Positions 55,194-63,417 of a DNA stretch of 64,000 bases are shown piece after piece. The stretch spans positions 1,240,001-1,304,000 of the forward strand of contig CAVVXU010000005.1 in assembly GCA_963752325.1 (NCBI GenBank), in the 5' to 3' direction. Numbering within the stretch: the first letter of the stretch is position 1; each line of letters starts with the position of its first letter. The position numbers were made by a program, and so were the translations under genes. Below the pieces are notes generated by a model. The model searched no databases. It had not been told where the DNA came from and saw only the letters and a program-made list of their open reading frames with translations. Source of the stretch: CAVTJL01 sp963752325. Lineage in GTDB: Bacteria; Pseudomonadota; Alphaproteobacteria; Geminicoccales; Geminicoccaceae.

Positions 55194-57086
55194 TCAGGCT
55201 CCGATCGCGCTCGTGGGTGCGGTTGCGGCCGGTGTGCCGGTGAGCCAGCCGACGAGCTCCGCCATGTCGGTCGTCGGCCGCGGCACGGCTGTGGGGAAGC
55301 GCTCCGCCAGGGCTCGGCTGAGGCCGTGGATGGGCGGCGCCAGCAGGCCCGCGTCTGCAAGAACCTCCTCCTCGAGGAAGAGGGCCTCGGGCGTGCCGTC
55401 GAAGCGCAGCCGGCCGCCCTCGAGCACGAGGGCGCGGTCGGCCCACTCGGCCACGAGCCGCATGTCGTGGGTGATCATCAGGATCGTCGTCTGGTAGCGC
55501 TCGCGCAGCCTGGCCATCAGCGCCATGAGCTGGTGCGCCCGCTCGTGGTCCTGACCGATCGTGGGCTCGTCGAGGATGAGGAGCCGGGGCTCGAGGACGA
55601 GCATGGTGGCGACGCTGAGCCGGCGCCGCTCGCCCAGGCTGAGGCTGAAGGGCGAGCGCTCGCGGTAGCGCGCGAGATCGACGATCTCCAAAACCTCGCC
55701 CACCCGCGCCTCGACCACGTCCTCGGCGAAGCCGCGCACCTTGAGCCCATAGGCCACCTCGTCCAGCACGCGATCGGTGACGAACTGATGGTCGGGGTTC
55801 TGAAAGACATAACCCACGCGGGCCGCGAGCTTGGAGGCGTCGAGCGTCGCCGCATCGGCCCCCTCGATCATGATCGTGCCCTTGGGCGGCGGGTTGATGC
55901 CCATCAGCGCACGGGCCAGGGTCGACTTGCCCGAGCCGTTGCGGCCCAGCAGCGCCACCATCTCGGCGGCGCCGAGATCCAGGCTGACGCCATCCAGGAT
56001 CGCGGGCGCGCCCTTGCTGTAGGAAAAGCGCAGGTCCCGGATCGTGACGAGCGACCGCTCGCCCGGCTCCGGCACCGGCCTGGCCGCCGGCGGCACCACC
56101 AGGGCCACCGGGCGGCGCCTCACATAGCTCTCCGCCAGCCCCAGCGCCTCCGGGACGTCCAGGGGAAAGCGCCCGGGCTCGATCGGCGTGCCCGAGGCCT
56201 CGCCCATGGCTTTGGCCAGCTCCGCCACCTGGGGGAACCAGGCGCCGACCACGCCGCCGGCCCGGTCGCCGGCGCTCCGGTCCTGCGCGAAAGCGAGGCG
56301 CGGCGGCCCGTCGAAGGTGATCCGCCCGTCGGCCATCATCACGACGCGGCTGATCTTGTCGGCCAGCTCGTCGACCCGGTGCTCGACCAGCACGATCGTC
56401 ATGCCGTGGTCGCGGTTCAGGCGCTCCAGCACCTCGAAGACCTCGCGCATGCCCTCGGGGTCGAGATTGGCCGTGGGCTCGTCGAGGACGAGGAGGCGGG
56501 GCTGGGCCGCCAGGGCCGCCGCCGCCGCCACCCGCTGCTTCTGCCCACCCGAGAGATCGAACACCGAGAGGTCGGCCGCATCGGGCAGGCCCACGAGTGC
56601 CAAGGCCTCCTTCTGGCGGGCCAGGATCTCGGGCACCGGCCGTTTCAGGTTCTCGAGCCCGAAGGAGACCTCGTCGCCCACCCGCGTGTTGACGATCTGC
56701 GCCTCGGGGTCCTGGTAGACCATGCCGATCTCGGTCGAGAAGACCGGCACTTTTGTCGTGTGCACGTCGTGGCCGCAACTCGCCGCCTCGCCCACGAGCT
56801 TGCCGCCCAGGCTGTGCGGGATGGTGCCGTTCAGGACCTGCAGCAGCGTGCTCTTGCCGCAGCCGCTGGGCCCGAGGATGAGGACGAAATCGCCCGGCCA
56901 GACGTCGAGCGCGATGTCCTGAAAGACGGGCTTGGGCTCGCCCGGGTAGGTGTAGGTGAGGCCCCTGAGCCGGATCAGCGGCTCGCTCGGGGAGGCGAAG
57001 GTCTCGGCCGGCCCGGGCGTGGCATCCTCGGGGCCGGCCGAGGCGACCGACGGGTCGAGCCCGTCGGTCGACTGGTCGATCCTCAC
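55194..57086 (-). CDS. ykoD: ECF transporter energy-coupling ATPase with two ABC domains (YkoD type)
   Basis: This 630-residue protein has two complete ABC domains. The first has Walker A 'GPSGCGKST', signature 'LSGGQKQRVA' and Walker B 'LLVLDEPTANLD'. The second has Walker A 'GRNGSGKST', signature 'LSLGERRRLS' and Walker B 'RLLILDEPTIGQD'. It fuses what is two genes (EcfA1/A2) in many organisms, as in YkoD. It sits between S and T component genes, with four-base overlap to the S component stop and 4 bases from the T component start. Confidence 0.9.
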   Translation of the reverse strand: MRIDQSTDGLDPSVASAGPEDATPGPAETFASPSEPLIRLRGLTYTYPGEPKPVFQDIALDVWPGDFVLILGPSGCGKSTLLQVLNGTIPHSLGGKLVGEAASCGHDVHTTKVPVFSTEIGMVYQDPEAQIVNTRVGDEVSFGLENLKRPVPEILARQKEALALVGLPDAADLSVFDLSGGQKQRVAAAAALAAQPRLLVLDEPTANLDPEGMREVFEVLERLNRDHGMTIVLVEHRVDELADKISRVVMMADGRITFDGPPRLAFAQDRSAGDRAGGVVGAWFPQVAELAKAMGEASGTPIEPGRFPLDVPEALGLAESYVRRRPVALVVPPAARPVPEPGERSLVTIRDLRFSYSKGAPAILDGVSLDLGAAEMVALLGRNGSGKSTLARALMGINPPPKGTIMIEGADAATLDASKLAARVGYVFQNPDHQFVTDRVLDEVAYGLKVRGFAEDVVEARVGEVLEIVDLARYRERSPFSLSLGERRRLSVATMLVLEPRLLILDEPTIGQDHERAHQLMALMARLRERYQTTILMITHDMRLVAEWADRALVLEGGRLRFDGTPEALFLEEEVLADAGLLAPPIHGLSRALAERFPTAVPRPTTDMAELVGWLTGTPAATAPTSAIGA

Positions 57087-57775
57087 GCCGCCTGCACGCC
57101 CATCTTCTCAGCCGCAACCTCGTCGGCCAGCGCCGTGCCGCGCAGCACGCCCGCCCGGGCGAGGCCGTGGGCGATGGGCTTCACGAGGATCACGGCGTAG
57201 AGGGCACCGCTCACCATGCGGATCGCGAGAGCCAGGATGTTGTAGGCGATGCCGAGGTCGCCGACGCCGAAGAAGTAGACCTCGGGGATCTGCTGCAGCA
57301 GCGGCGCCAGGGCGCCCGAAAGCGCGATCACGCCCACCGTGTAGCGGCGATAGCCGAAGAAGGCGAAGCCGAGGTCGGACATGAAGCCCTGCAGGAAGCC
57401 CGCCGCCAGGACCATGACGCCGTTGGGGTTGCCCGAGAGCACCTGGGCCACGCCGTTCATCGTCTCGGCCAGCGTCGCGGCACCCGGCTTCCTGACGATG
57501 TAGGCGCAGAGCGGGCCCGAGATGTAGAAGCCGCCGCACACCGCGGAGAAGGCGAGGAAGCCGTAGGCGCCCGAGAAGGTCATGAAGAAGCGGCCGAGCA
57601 TCGCGTTGGGCGTGCCCAGGACGCCGTTCACCACGCCGATGATGGCCATGATGACGATCTCCATGAGCGTGAAGCCCACGAAGAACTTTCCGGACGTGCG
57701 GTTGCGCATATAGGCGAAGAGCGCGAGGACCGCGCCGATCAGCAGCACGATGAGATAGAGGACGCCGACGTTCAT
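57083..57775 (-). CDS. ykoE: ECF transporter S component (YkoE family)
   Basis: This 230-residue membrane protein has six helices. 'FMTFSGAYGFLAFSAVCGGFYISG' and 'GVAQVLSGNPNGVMVLAAGFLQGFMSDLGFAFFGYRRYTV' match the YkoE family, which binds thiamine or its pyrimidine part for the YkoEDC transporter. The ATG at 57775 is preferred over upstream in-frame starts, since the region further upstream is low-complexity. I found no convincing THI-box riboswitch upstream, which would be the usual control. It is the first gene of the S-A-T operon. Confidence 0.82.
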   Translation of the reverse strand: MNVGVLYLIVLLIGAVLALFAYMRNRTSGKFFVGFTLMEIVIMAIIGVVNGVLGTPNAMLGRFFMTFSGAYGFLAFSAVCGGFYISGPLCAYIVRKPGAATLAETMNGVAQVLSGNPNGVMVLAAGFLQGFMSDLGFAFFGYRRYTVGVIALSGALAPLLQQIPEVYFFGVGDLGIAYNILALAIRMVSGALYAVILVKPIAHGLARAGVLRGTALADEVAAEKMGVQAA

Positions 57776-58087
57776 GGTGCTCGTTCCCGGAAAAGGGCCT
57801 GGCCGGGGAGCGCCGGCGCGGGGGCCGGCGTCTTCCCCGCTCGCTGTGATCACGCACCAGCAAAGCAAGACGCGTGCCACCGCCCGGAATCCCTCGGCGC
57901 GCCCGGCCCGCCTCCACGAGGAACGCGCTGCTGCCGGGCCCCTCTGCCGCATCGGCGGGCACCGTGATCGCAGCCTCGACGGCAAGGGCCCTGGAACGAT
58001 GCAACGCGGGATCATCCCGCCCCGCTTGCTCCGCCGCCCGCCCGCCTCTAACCTGATCCTGCCGCGTCAGCCGGATCGGTTCCGCCC

Positions 58088-59275
58088 ATGCAGCACCCGA
58101 GCGACCACGCCCGCTGGCTGATGCTTTTGCTGCTCTTCGTCGCCCGCGTGGCGATGGGCTTCCAGTTTCAGTCGGTGGCCTCGACGGCACCCTTCCTCGT
58201 CCGGGACCTCGGCATCGGCTACGCCCAGGTGGGCACGCTCATCGGCCTCTACATGCTGCCCGGCGTCCTGATAGCCCTGCCGGGCGGCCTCATGGGCCAC
58301 CGCTTCGGCGACAAGGCGATCTGCGCCTCCGGCCTCGCCCTGATGATGGCGGGCGGCCTGATCCTGGGCACCGCCCACGGCTACGGCATCGCCGTCCTCG
58401 GCCGCCTCCTGAGCGGCGTCGGCGCCGTTCTTTTCAATCTCGTGCTGACGAAGATGACCACCGACTGGTTCGCCGGGCGCGAGATCGTGCTGGCCATGGC
58501 CGTGATCCTGTCGAGCTGGCCCTTCGGCATCGCCGCCGGTCTTTTGTCACAAGGTGTCATCGCCCAGACCGCCGGCTGGCCCGCCGCGATGCATGTGGCG
58601 ACCGGCCTCTGCGCCGCGGCGCTCCTGCTGATGACGACGCTCTACCGCAGGCCGCCCGGCCCCGCATCGGCGCCCCTGACGAAAAAACGCCGGGCTCTGC
58701 CGGCGGGGCGCGCCGTGCCAGCCCTCATCGTCGCTGGCCTCGGCTGGGGCCTTCTCAATCTCGGCCTCGTCCTTTTCTTCAGCTTCGTACCCCTCATGCT
58801 GGTCGAGCAGGGCGTCCCGTCGCTCAGTGCTGCGTCCTGGGCCGGCGCTGCGCTTTGGATCAGCATGATCTCGATCCCGCTCGGCGGGCTCGCCGTTCAG
58901 CGCAGCGGCATGCCCGATGCCGCGATTTTTGTCTTCTGCTGCGCTGCCGCCGTCGTCCTGGCGCTGCTGCCGACGGGTGCGGTCCCGCTCCTGCTCTGCA
59001 TCCTCTTCGGCCTCGTGCTCGGCCCGCCGCCGGGCGCCATCATGGCCCAGCCGGCCCGCGTCCTGGCCCCCGCCGACCGCGCCGCCGGCCTCGGCGTCTT
59101 CTACACCTTCTATTACCTCCTGGTCGCGACAGGCCCGGCACTGGCCGGCCTGCTCCGCGACCGCACCGGCACGGCCGCCGCACCCGTGCTGCTGGGTGCC
59201 TTGGCCTTCCTGCTCGTGCCCGTCTGCACCGTGACCTTTCGGGCCCTCGCCCGGCCACGCCCGGTCGCGGCCTGA
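58088..59275 (+). CDS. MFS transporter
   Basis: This 395-residue protein has twelve membrane segments. The 'GGLMGHRFGDKAIC' loop between helices 2 and 3 is the MFS motif A, and 'LGRLLSGVGAVLFNLVLTKMT' is the helix 4 motif. The C-terminal half has a shorter motif, 'IPLGGLAVQRSGMPDAA'. The order is like NimT/CynX-type or vitamin-efflux MFS proteins. It is divergent from the YkoE-type S component gene and may be controlled from the same intergenic region. The substrate is unknown. Confidence 0.86.
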   Translation: MQHPSDHARWLMLLLLFVARVAMGFQFQSVASTAPFLVRDLGIGYAQVGTLIGLYMLPGVLIALPGGLMGHRFGDKAICASGLALMMAGGLILGTAHGYGIAVLGRLLSGVGAVLFNLVLTKMTTDWFAGREIVLAMAVILSSWPFGIAAGLLSQGVIAQTAGWPAAMHVATGLCAAALLLMTTLYRRPPGPASAPLTKKRRALPAGRAVPALIVAGLGWGLLNLGLVLFFSFVPLMLVEQGVPSLSAASWAGAALWISMISIPLGGLAVQRSGMPDAAIFVFCCAAAVVLALLPTGAVPLLLCILFGLVLGPPPGAIMAQPARVLAPADRAAGLGVFYTFYYLLVATGPALAGLLRDRTGTAAAPVLLGALAFLLVPVCTVTFRALARPRPVAA

Positions 59276-59432
59276 AGCGCCCGGGTGCGGCCTTCCGGCC
59301 AACGGAGCGCATCCCGGCCAGGACCTTCGCCCACGCAGCCCGTTGGCACCGCTCTTGTCGGGCCGCGAGCCCGAGCGCCCTTCCAACCCGCCCCGCTCGC
59401 TGTTAGGTTGAGCGCCAAGGAGGGCTTCTTAC

Positions 59433-59927
59433 ATGGCGACCCGCCGGGAGGATCTCTACGCCGAGGACTTCTATGCCTGGACGCAAGACCAAGCCGAAGC
59501 CCTGCGCCGCCTCGCCAAGGAGCGCTGGAACGGCCCGCTCGATCTCGCCCATCTGGCCGAGGAGGTGGAGGATTCTGGCCATGAGGTCCGCAACGCGGTG
59601 CGCAGCCATCTCCGCCGCCTCATCGAGCATTGCCTGAAGCTCGAGCATGCGAAGGCAACGGATCCCCGCTCCGGCTGGATGCGCACCGTCGCCGACACCC
59701 GCGACGAGATCGCCGACCGCCTGGCACCGACACGACGCCGCGACGTCGAGGCGAACCTGCAGCGCCTCTACGCTCAGGCCCGCCGCAAGGCGGCGCTCGG
59801 CCTCGTCGAGCACGGTGAGCCGCAAGCGGCCGACGCTTTGCCACATGAATGCCCCTATAGCCTCGACCAGCTCCTCGATGAGGCGTGGCTGCCGGGGGGC
59901 AGGGACGAGCCCTCGCGTCATGCCTAG
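59433..59927 (+). CDS. DUF29 domain-containing protein
   Basis: This 164-residue protein matches DUF29: 'YAEDFYAWTQDQAEALRRLAKERWNGPLDLAHLAEEVEDSGHE' in pattern at the N-terminus, then a helical 'RSHLRRLIEHCLKLEHA' and 'WMRTVADTRDEIADRLAPTRRR'. The family is common in cyanobacteria and alphaproteobacteria, often in many copies; function is unknown. The ATG 59433 has AAGGAGG (59418-59424) upstream at 8 bases. It is followed by about 230 bases without a convincing gene. Confidence 0.9.
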   Translation: MATRREDLYAEDFYAWTQDQAEALRRLAKERWNGPLDLAHLAEEVEDSGHEVRNAVRSHLRRLIEHCLKLEHAKATDPRSGWMRTVADTRDEIADRLAPTRRRDVEANLQRLYAQARRKAALGLVEHGEPQAADALPHECPYSLDQLLDEAWLPGGRDEPSRHA

Positions 59928-60163
59928 CGCACCGGCGATATCGCGAGCTTGGCTGTAGCTCGGCCTGGGAATGGGACCGGCCACGCCGTGGAGCTCGTTG
60001 CCATGCGAGATCGCAAGGCTTGGTCCTGAGGCGGGTCTCCGGCAAATTCGAATTGAGTGGAGTGTCACCGTAGTTCGAGCGCACTGCCCCTCAAACCTCG
60101 AGGAGTGCGGTAGACCACCGCTGCCACCGTTCAGCTTGAACTAAGTTACGAAGGGATAGTAAC

Positions 60164-61281
60164 TTGTCCGCATTCGAGGCACATTTCCTCGCGGTCTACA
60201 AGATCCACGGTGCGGCAAAGCTCCCTGGAGGGGCTGATAGTGTGACTTTATGCTCACTTGAGTGCCCCACCGTGAATGCGAGAACTCACCACAGATCCAG
60301 AAGAAGATTTTTGCCACATTGATAGGTGCGCTTCTATCGCCAGCCACTCGTTGAACACGCTCTTCGGCAAGGTGCGGCCTGCTCCGCTACGAGAGTGGCT
60401 TCCGGGAGTGCTTTCGGATGTGAGAGGCCGCAGGATCGAGCGCAATGGGACCGGCGTATTCCTTGTGGTCAGCGGCTCTGTGGAAGTCGATAGGTCGAGT
60501 ATTCATCCGTATGCCGCTCATTTGCCAGATAGCGAGGATGTAGACAAGATCGGGAACTTCGGTCTTTGGCTTGGCAATGTGCCGAGAACGAATATTTTCG
60601 ATATTTTTCGCCCCGTTGCCCGCCAAGTCATTCTCTCTACTGTTCTTAATTTGAACGATAACGCGAATCGAGATTGCTCGAAATCTCGGTGAGATTGTGT
60701 ACTACAGAGATTCCAATTCCTCCTATCCTATCTATGCATTAGATTTCGATGGGTCTGGTAGGTTGTCGGTGGCTAGCGGTGTTTCAGAGGCTACCCTGCG
60801 CAAGGCCCAAAGGGCGATCTCTCTCATTGGCGCTGAGAGAGATCTTGCCCGCTGCTCAAGGCTGCTGTTCAACTCGCTCCAGCATGGAACAGACAACCTA
60901 GAATCTTTCCTTTTCGCTTGGTCGGCCCTTGAGGTCTTTATTAATCGTACGTTCAAGGTCGAACACAGTCGGGAAAAAAGCCTCACGCAGGGTACCGGTC
61001 CAATGCCTGCTAATTTTGATCTTGGGCCATTGTGCGAAAATGATCATAAGCAATCAAGTCTGGTAAAGAAGTTTTCATCCATCATCCGCTGTCTTTGTGA
61101 AGATAATTTTGATGCCGATATAAAAGCGTTTAAGGCTCTGAAGAAGATTCGTGACGATCTCTTCCATGGAAGTGGGGATATTCATATTAAGTCGCTGCCA
61201 ACGGAGAGGGTACAGAGCTTGCTCGCGAAGTACATTCTACGACGCCTGGAAGAAAATGAGACTTGTGGTGACGTAGTATAG
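60164..61281 (+). CDS. HEPN-like protein of low GC, frameshifted
   Basis: This gene of about 370 residues has far lower GC (about 47 percent) than its surroundings. A TTG at 60164 has AAGGGA about 7 bases upstream. A one-base shift near 60275 leads to the frame from 60276, and another near 60652 leads to the final frame, which includes 'RNLGEIVYYRDSNSSYPIYALDF'. In its C-terminal part, 'FLFAWSALEVFINRTFK' and 'KKIRDDLFHGSGD' match HEPN domains, and R-x4-H (RDDLFH) is their catalytic RNase motif (near 61150). It could be a defence or RNA-targeting factor; no partner gene is adjacent. I cannot name a family for the N-terminal half. Confidence 0.6.
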
Positions 61282-61348
61282 TCGAGATAAACCTCCTCCT
61301 ACGCACCATGAGTAATGATGGCAGCTACAGTAACAGAAATTCAATCTC

Positions 61349-61375
61349 GAATTACGGTGACGGAATTACGGTGAC
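61349..61375. repeat. Tandem repeat GAATTACGGTGAC
   Basis: The 13-base sequence occurs twice, at 61349-61361 and 61363-61375, separated by one G, followed by AGTGCATTCAATTC. From memory, the minus-strand text (TGCACTGTCACCGTAATT-like) resembles repeats near REP-associated Y1 transposases in other bacteria; no transposase is present here. Confidence 0.4.
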
Positions 61376-61493
61376 AGTGCATTCAATTCCCTGTGGTTGA
61401 CGTGGTGCGTCTGCCCTCCCTTGGCCAGCCACGACGTCACAGACCCGGCCACAGCCCCGGAGCCACGGGACGCCGCAGCCGAGCCCTTACCCC

Positions 61494-62390
61494 TCACACC
61501 TTCACGGTCGACGCCCGATAGATCTCGTCGATCGCGCTCGCGAGCGTCGCGTCGAACTCGGCCTTGGTCATCTCGTTCCTGAGGTCCTCGAAGAGTGCCC
61601 TCGAGAAGCTCGCGATCATGCCGTGGTTCTGGGCCAGGCGCTTGCAGGCCTCGGCGCGCGAGTAGCCGCCTGAGAGGGCCACGACGCGGGCCACGCGGTC
61701 GTGCGCGATGAGCGGCGCATAGAGGTCCGGCACGTCCGGGATGGTGAGCTTGAGCATCACCTTGCGGCCCGCCGGCAGGGCATCGAGACCCTTCTTCAGC
61801 TCCGCCAGGAGGATGGCCTCGGCCTCTTTTTTGTTCGGGCTCTTGATGGACACCTCGGGCTCGAGGATGGGCACGAGGCCATGCTTGGCGATCTGCTCGC
61901 CCACCTCGAATTGCTGGGCCGCGATGGCGGCGATGCCGTCCTGCGAGGCCAGGTTGATGACCGAGCGCATCTTGGTGCCGAAGACGCCCAGCCCCGCCGC
62001 CCGGTCGAGCAGCGCGTCGAGGCCGGGGATCGGCTTCATCAGCTGGACGCCGTCCTTCTCGGGCTCGAGGCCCTTGTCGACCTTCAGCACCGGCACGACG
62101 CTGCGCGTCTGCCACAGATAGGACGGCACGGGCTGGCCCTCGACCTCCCCGTCCATCGTGCGCTCGAACAGGATGGCGGCGATCACCTTGGCGCCGACGA
62201 AGGCCGGTGCCGTCATGATGCGGGTGCGCATCGCGTGCATCAGCCGGAACATCTCGGTCTCGTCGCTGTAGGCGGTCTCCGGGATGCCGTACGCGCGCAG
62301 GGCGCCCGGCGTCGATCCACCGCTCTGGTCGAGCGCTGCGATGAAGCCGTCCTGTCCTGAGATCTGGGCCATCATGCGGTCATCGGTCAT
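61494..62390 (-). CDS. fda: Fructose-bisphosphate aldolase class I
   Basis: This 298-residue protein matches the bacterial class I aldolase of Fda type (about 296 residues). 'GFIAALDQSGGSTPGAL' is the first beta strand, 'ILFERTMDGEV' the second, and 'VMLKLTIPDVPDLYAPLI' carries the Lys that forms the Schiff base. 'ALSGGYSRAEACKRLA' is the phosphate-binding loop. It cleaves fructose-1,6-bisphosphate to triose phosphates without metal. An EcfG promoter sits just upstream, with a predicted start at about 62409, which favours ATG 62390 over one at 62432. Confidence 0.9.
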   Translation of the reverse strand: MTDDRMMAQISGQDGFIAALDQSGGSTPGALRAYGIPETAYSDETEMFRLMHAMRTRIMTAPAFVGAKVIAAILFERTMDGEVEGQPVPSYLWQTRSVVPVLKVDKGLEPEKDGVQLMKPIPGLDALLDRAAGLGVFGTKMRSVINLASQDGIAAIAAQQFEVGEQIAKHGLVPILEPEVSIKSPNKKEAEAILLAELKKGLDALPAGRKVMLKLTIPDVPDLYAPLIAHDRVARVVALSGGYSRAEACKRLAQNHGMIASFSRALFEDLRNEMTKAEFDATLASAIDEIYRASTVKV

Positions 62391-62415
62391 GGCGGGTGCC
62401 CCCCTCGCTTCGGTG

Positions 62416-62441
62416 AACGCGTCGCGCATAGCCTTCGTTCC
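62416..62441 (-). promoter_or_regulatory. EcfG-type general-stress promoter for the aldolase gene
   Basis: On the minus strand, GGAAC (62441-62437), a 17-base spacer and CGTT (62419-62416) match the sigma-EcfG consensus exactly. Transcription would begin near 62409, about 19 bases before the ATG at 62390. This places the aldolase in the general stress response, in line with rerouting of carbon under stress. Confidence 0.72.
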
Positions 62442-62553
62442 CGAGGCTCGCGGTACAGGGAGGATGCCAGAGAACGGGCAGCAGGCAAGCGGCGGGAGCG
62501 CATGGGCCCGAGGCCGAGCGCACAAACGACAGAAGAAAGCGCTCAATCTACGG

Positions 62554-62580
62554 TTGACAGAAGGTTCATGGTCCTATAGA
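62554..62580 (+). promoter_or_regulatory. Sigma-70-like promoter for the hypothetical gene at 62590
   Basis: TTGACA at 62554-62559 and TATAGA at 62575-62580 are spaced by 15 bases (TAGATA at 62577-62582 gives 17). The ATG at 62590 lies only 8-10 bases after the -10 box, so the transcript would be leaderless or nearly so. No ribosome-binding site is visible. Confidence 0.5.
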
Positions 62581-62589
62581 TAGACCCAT

Positions 62590-63381
62590 ATGCCTCGCGT
62601 GCTCACCCGTTCCCCCATCAAGATGCCCGGCACCCGCCAGTGCCGGCTCGCCCGACGTCTCGCCGCCGGTCTCTCCCCGGCCGAGATCAAAAGGCTCGAC
62701 ACCGCGACCGAGGAAGACATCGAGGCCTTTGTCAGTGACCGGGACCTCTCCCGCCTGGTCGAGCAGTATGCCGCCCTTCGCGATCTTCCCCTGCCCGAGC
62801 GGCAGGCCCGCCTGTTCGAGACGGCGTGGCTGGAGCTCTCGAGCCTCATCGACGTCGGCGATCGAAGGGCGATGCTCTTCGTCGTCTATCAGGCGAACCG
62901 AGCACGGCATCCGGTGAGGCACCTCGTCAAGCTCGTGGTCGAGCGCTTCGAGAACGTGCGCCAGCCCTACGAGCGGCGTGACACGCCTTCGCCCGCCGGC
63001 TCCTCGCCCGAGACGATGCAGGGCTACGGCCAGCATCCGCTGGGGCCCGCGCAAGAAGCCATCAACCGCCTCGTCGACTTCCTCCCCGCGCAGGCTGGCG
63101 AGGCTGTTCTTGTCAGGGCCGAGCTCGAGCCGGCAGCCGCCGAGGCTCCCGTCGAGGAGCCGGTTGCGGCAACCGAAGAAATTCCCGTCGGCGATGCTGG
63201 CGATCCCGCCTCCGCCGACGACGAGCCTCTTTCACCGCTCGCCGCCCTGGCCCGGGCCAACCCGGCTTTGGCGGACTGGATCATCGCGCGCATCGAGAAG
63301 CGCCTCACCGAGCTCGGCGCTCAGGAGCCCCAGCCCGACGACCCAAGAAGGATCGCGGGCCTCAAACCCCTCGGGCCCTAG
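62590..63381 (+). CDS. Hypothetical protein with Pro/Ala/Glu-rich linker
   Basis: This 263-residue protein is not recognised. Residues 1-135 are helical and charged ('RLARRLAAGLSPAEIKRLDTATEEDIEAFVSDRDLSRLVEQ' in pattern). The second part is acidic and Ala/Pro/Glu-rich, and the end has 'LAALARANPALADWIIARIEKRLTEL' as a closing helix. It could be a DNA-binding or regulatory protein, since 'LSPAEIKRL' resembles a helix-turn-helix opening, but this is weak. ATG 62590 has a promoter close upstream and is probably leaderless. GC is as in its neighbours, so it is not from the low-GC island. Confidence 0.6.
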   Translation: MPRVLTRSPIKMPGTRQCRLARRLAAGLSPAEIKRLDTATEEDIEAFVSDRDLSRLVEQYAALRDLPLPERQARLFETAWLELSSLIDVGDRRAMLFVVYQANRARHPVRHLVKLVVERFENVRQPYERRDTPSPAGSSPETMQGYGQHPLGPAQEAINRLVDFLPAQAGEAVLVRAELEPAAAEAPVEEPVAATEEIPVGDAGDPASADDEPLSPLAALARANPALADWIIARIEKRLTELGAQEPQPDDPRRIAGLKPLGP

Positions 63382-63417
63382 CCGACAAAAACAAAAAAGA
63401 GCCCTTCCTCCGGATAG

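Noticed and set aside
58050..58087. AACCTGATC before the MFS gene, which looks like the 3' side of a TPP riboswitch
   Set aside because: The other conserved parts (GGGGTGC, CTGAGA, and the closing AGGGA side) are missing on either strand.
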